A stretch of 8,302 bases of DNA from NCBI GenBank assembly GCA_031287585.1, contig JAITST010000203.1, positions 1 through 8,302 of the forward strand. The letters run 5' to 3'. Source of the stretch: Planctomycetaceae bacterium. GTDB lineage: Bacteria > Planctomycetota > Planctomycetia > Pirellulales > Thermoguttaceae. How positions within the stretch are numbered: the stretch's first letter is position 1; every line of letters starts with the position of its first letter. Position numbers and translations under genes: made by a program. Below, piece by piece: positions 6,209 through 8,302 of the stretch. The notes beneath the pieces are model-generated. The model was not told where the DNA came from and ran no database searches. It saw only the letters and a program-made list of their open reading frames with translations.

Positions 6209-8302
6209 ATGAAAATTCTTAAAGTCGTGTTTGAAAATCTTGCTTCACTTGTTGGCAAACACGAGATTGATTTTGTCAATGAGTTCGGTACCGAAGGTAT
6301 ATTTGCCATTGTTGGAGATACCGGTACCGGCAAAACGACTATACTCGACGCGATTTGTCTCGCACTTTACGGTCAAACGCCGCGACTGAAAATGAATAAA
6401 GGGCAGGACGGCACTGAAAACGAGATTATGTCACGGCGAACAGGAAACTGTTTAGCGGATGTTATCTTTGAAACTAACAATGGAGAACAATTTTTTTGCC
6501 ATTGGGAACAACAGCGTGCCCGTAAGCGTGCAGATGGTAATTTTCAGCCGGTAAAACATACAATATCAGAGCGAATCGCCGAACAACAGTGGCGTGAAAT
6601 CACAACAAAGACACGGGAAACTGTTGCTGTGATAATTGAGAAAACGGGAATGAGTTTTGAAAATTTTACACGGTCAATATTGCTCGCACAAAACGAGTTT
6701 GCAAAGTTATTAGAGAGTAGTCCTGCGGAACGGGCTAACATTCTCGAACAGATAACTGGTACCGATATTTATTCAAAAATATCGGTAAAAGTTTTTGAAC
6801 GGAGTAAAGAAATTAAAAATGATGTAGATAAACTCAATGACAAATTGAAGAACGTTGAAATTCTTGACGACGAAAAAATCGCTGTCATCAAAACGGAAAT
6901 TACAAACCTTCAAAAGAAAGCCGACGAGTACAAAAAAAAAGTAATCGTTATCAGTGAAGGTTTGAAGTATCGTGAAGAATGTGAAAAGGCAAACAATGAG
7001 AAGGCAAAACTTGAACCGGAGTTGCAGAAACTCGAACAAAATCTTCTAATAGTCCGAAAGGCGGAATCTGATACGCTAACAACGTATAATGAACTCGTGA
7101 AAATCCGTGACGGCGAACTGGAAACAATCAACAAGGTTCGTAAAATCGACAACGAGATTACCGGTATAAAAAAAGATTTGGCCAACGCTGAAAAACGTTG
7201 TAATGAAATAGCGAACAACAAAACAAGCGTCGAAAAGAGCATAATCGGGTTGAAAAAAAATTTGTCCAACTTACTCGGAGACGAACCGTTCGACACATTA
7301 AAACGAAATCACGAAACAACCCAATCTGATATTAACACACTTGCCGCAGGTAAAGAACTTTCCGTTTGGCGAAACGAAAAAGAAACGGCAGTTGAGTCAA
7401 AACGTTTGTGGGAAAGTATATTGGCAGCGTTCCGCAAACGTGAAGAACTGTTATTGAAAAAAACGGATTGTGAAAAGAATATCAACGAAGTTCAAACAAA
7501 ACTTTCCAATGCAATTGAAGTTTTGAAACAGTTAAAACGTGATAAAGAAGTCAAAGATAATATCGTTGCGCAGATACAGAAACGCCGTGATGGTTATTTG
7601 GCAATCGCGTCGCTCGAAGAACATCGCAAACAACTCGCAGACGGTATTGCCTGTCCGTGCTGTGGTTCAACTGAGCATCCGTTCGCAAAGGGAAATGTTC
7701 CATCAGTTGGTTCGCTAGACGAGGAACTCAAAGATGCGAAAAAAGAAAAAAAAATAGTTGACGATAATTACAATAGTATAAACTTGGAAATCAGTAAGTT
7801 TGAAAGTGAACATAAACAGAGCAATAAAAATTTATCCGGTTTGAACGAACAAATTGCAAATGAGAACCAAAAGATTGAAGCCGCACCGCAAATTATAACC
7901 AACGTTGATTCGGTACATGCCGCACTTGCCGCGTCAGAGACGGCGTTAAAACAAATCGATGATATGATAGTAAAAATCGAAACGTTGCAAAAACGTGAAG
8001 GTGTTCAGAACAAGCAAATCACGTCGGTACAAAAATTCCAAACAGAAATCGAACTGAATACAAAGCAATTAAACCAACTCGAACTTGACTTATGTGAACA
8101 CGAAAACGAACGTATGAACTATACGAACCAATTACAAGTTGTTCAGAATGAACGAATCCAATTGTTTGGTGATAAGAAACTCAATGAGTACGAACGAAAA
8201 CTTCAAACTGATGTCGAATCTGCGTTGAAAGAACATAACGCCAAAAAAGAAGAAAAAAATTATATGGAGAACAATTACAAGCAAGTGATGCAACAGTTGG
8301 AC
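6209..8302 (+). CDS. sbcC: SbcC, SMC-like ATPase subunit of the SbcCD nuclease (3' end outside the window)
   Basis: The Rad50-like partner of the SbcD (Mre11-like) nuclease, which opens DNA hairpins and processes blocked double-strand-break ends. The 698 visible codons are open to the window edge; family members are usually about 1,000-1,050 residues. The start MKILKVVFENLASL is typical. The Walker A loop GDTGTGKTT is at residues 36-44, and the Q-loop segment ILLAQNEFAKLL has Gln161, followed by the family block SSPAERANILEQITGTDIY. Residues about 185-470 are a charged coiled coil. The zinc hook CPCCGSTEHPFA begins at Cys482, with Cys482 and Cys485 as the CxxC pair and an extra Cys484. The returning coiled coil begins near 495. 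The signature motif and Walker B lie beyond the window. A weak GAGA ribosome site (6198-6201) precedes the ATG. No sbcD is upstream, unlike the common sbcDC order. Confidence 0.95.
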   Translation, partial: MKILKVVFENLASLVGKHEIDFVNEFGTEGIFAIVGDTGTGKTTILDAICLALYGQTPRLKMNKGQDGTENEIMSRRTGNCLADVIFETNNGEQFFCHWEQQRARKRADGNFQPVKHTISERIAEQQWREITTKTRETVAVIIEKTGMSFENFTRSILLAQNEFAKLLESSPAERANILEQITGTDIYSKISVKVFERSKEIKNDVDKLNDKLKNVEILDDEKIAVIKTEITNLQKKADEYKKKVIVISEGLKYREECEKANNEKAKLEPELQKLEQNLLIVRKAESDTLTTYNELVKIRDGELETINKVRKIDNEITGIKKDLANAEKRCNEIANNKTSVEKSIIGLKKNLSNLLGDEPFDTLKRNHETTQSDINTLAAGKELSVWRNEKETAVESKRLWESILAAFRKREELLLKKTDCEKNINEVQTKLSNAIEVLKQLKRDKEVKDNIVAQIQKRRDGYLAIASLEEHRKQLADGIACPCCGSTEHPFAKGNVPSVGSLDEELKDAKKEKKIVDDNYNSINLEISKFESEHKQSNKNLSGLNEQIANENQKIEAAPQIITNVDSVHAALAASETALKQIDDMIVKIETLQKREGVQNKQITSVQKFQTEIELNTKQLNQLELDLCEHENERMNYTNQLQVVQNERIQLFGDKKLNEYERKLQTDVESALKEHNAKKEEKNYMENNYKQVMQQLD

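Noticed and set aside
6910..7296. 128-codon minus-strand open frame, rich in Phe, Ser and Leu
   Set aside because: It is the antisense of the Lys/Glu-rich coiled coil of SbcC, which naturally yields Phe/Leu/Ser-rich hydrophobic peptides that imitate membrane proteins.

Overview
The window holds four substantial genes plus the first codons of a fifth, and each appears to have its own transcription unit. In order they are: the start of an unidentified gene leaving the left edge on the minus strand; asnB (glutamine-hydrolysing asparagine synthetase, +); xthA (exodeoxyribonuclease III, -); a secreted, low-complexity protein with four Ig-like DUF11/CARDB-type repeats (+); and the N-terminal two thirds of sbcC (+), which runs off the right edge. 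I found no tRNA, rRNA, insertion sequence, integrase, CRISPR array or phage gene. Apart from the secreted repeat protein, this looks like ordinary chromosomal housekeeping sequence.

Organism: the DNA is moderately AT-rich by eye. Genes are mostly monocistronic, Shine-Dalgarno sequences are weak or absent before asnB and xthA, and there is a large secreted protein made of an N/S/T/Q-rich linker followed by DUF11-like repeats. That combination is reminiscent of Planctomycetes (Pirellulales-like, low-GC lineages), but this is an inference without marker genes. AsnB and ExoIII are widespread families and do not settle the taxonomy.

Layout: positions 1-298 contain two divergent sigma70-type promoters, an extended -10 for the leftmost gene and a near-consensus -35/-10 pair for asnB. 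asnB and xthA converge on a 93-bp spacer that carries two overlapping, mutually exclusive hairpins. xthA reads from a consensus TTGACA-17-TATTAT promoter and is divergent from the repeat-protein gene. The 419-bp region between those two starts holds an exact 11-bp direct repeat and a long-range inverted repeat, but no gene I can support. The repeat-protein gene ends in a 20-bp hairpin just after its stop. A TTTACA-16-TATAAT promoter then drives sbcC.

The genes do not form one pathway. asnB supplies asparagine. xthA and sbcC both serve DNA repair (abasic-site and 3'-end processing; hairpin and double-strand-break end processing), but they lie on opposite strands with separate promoters. The usual SbcC partner, the SbcD nuclease, is not upstream of sbcC. 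I did not find a convincing undescribed system. The least explained items are the secreted repeat protein, the structured spacer before it, and sbcC standing apart from an upstream sbcD.
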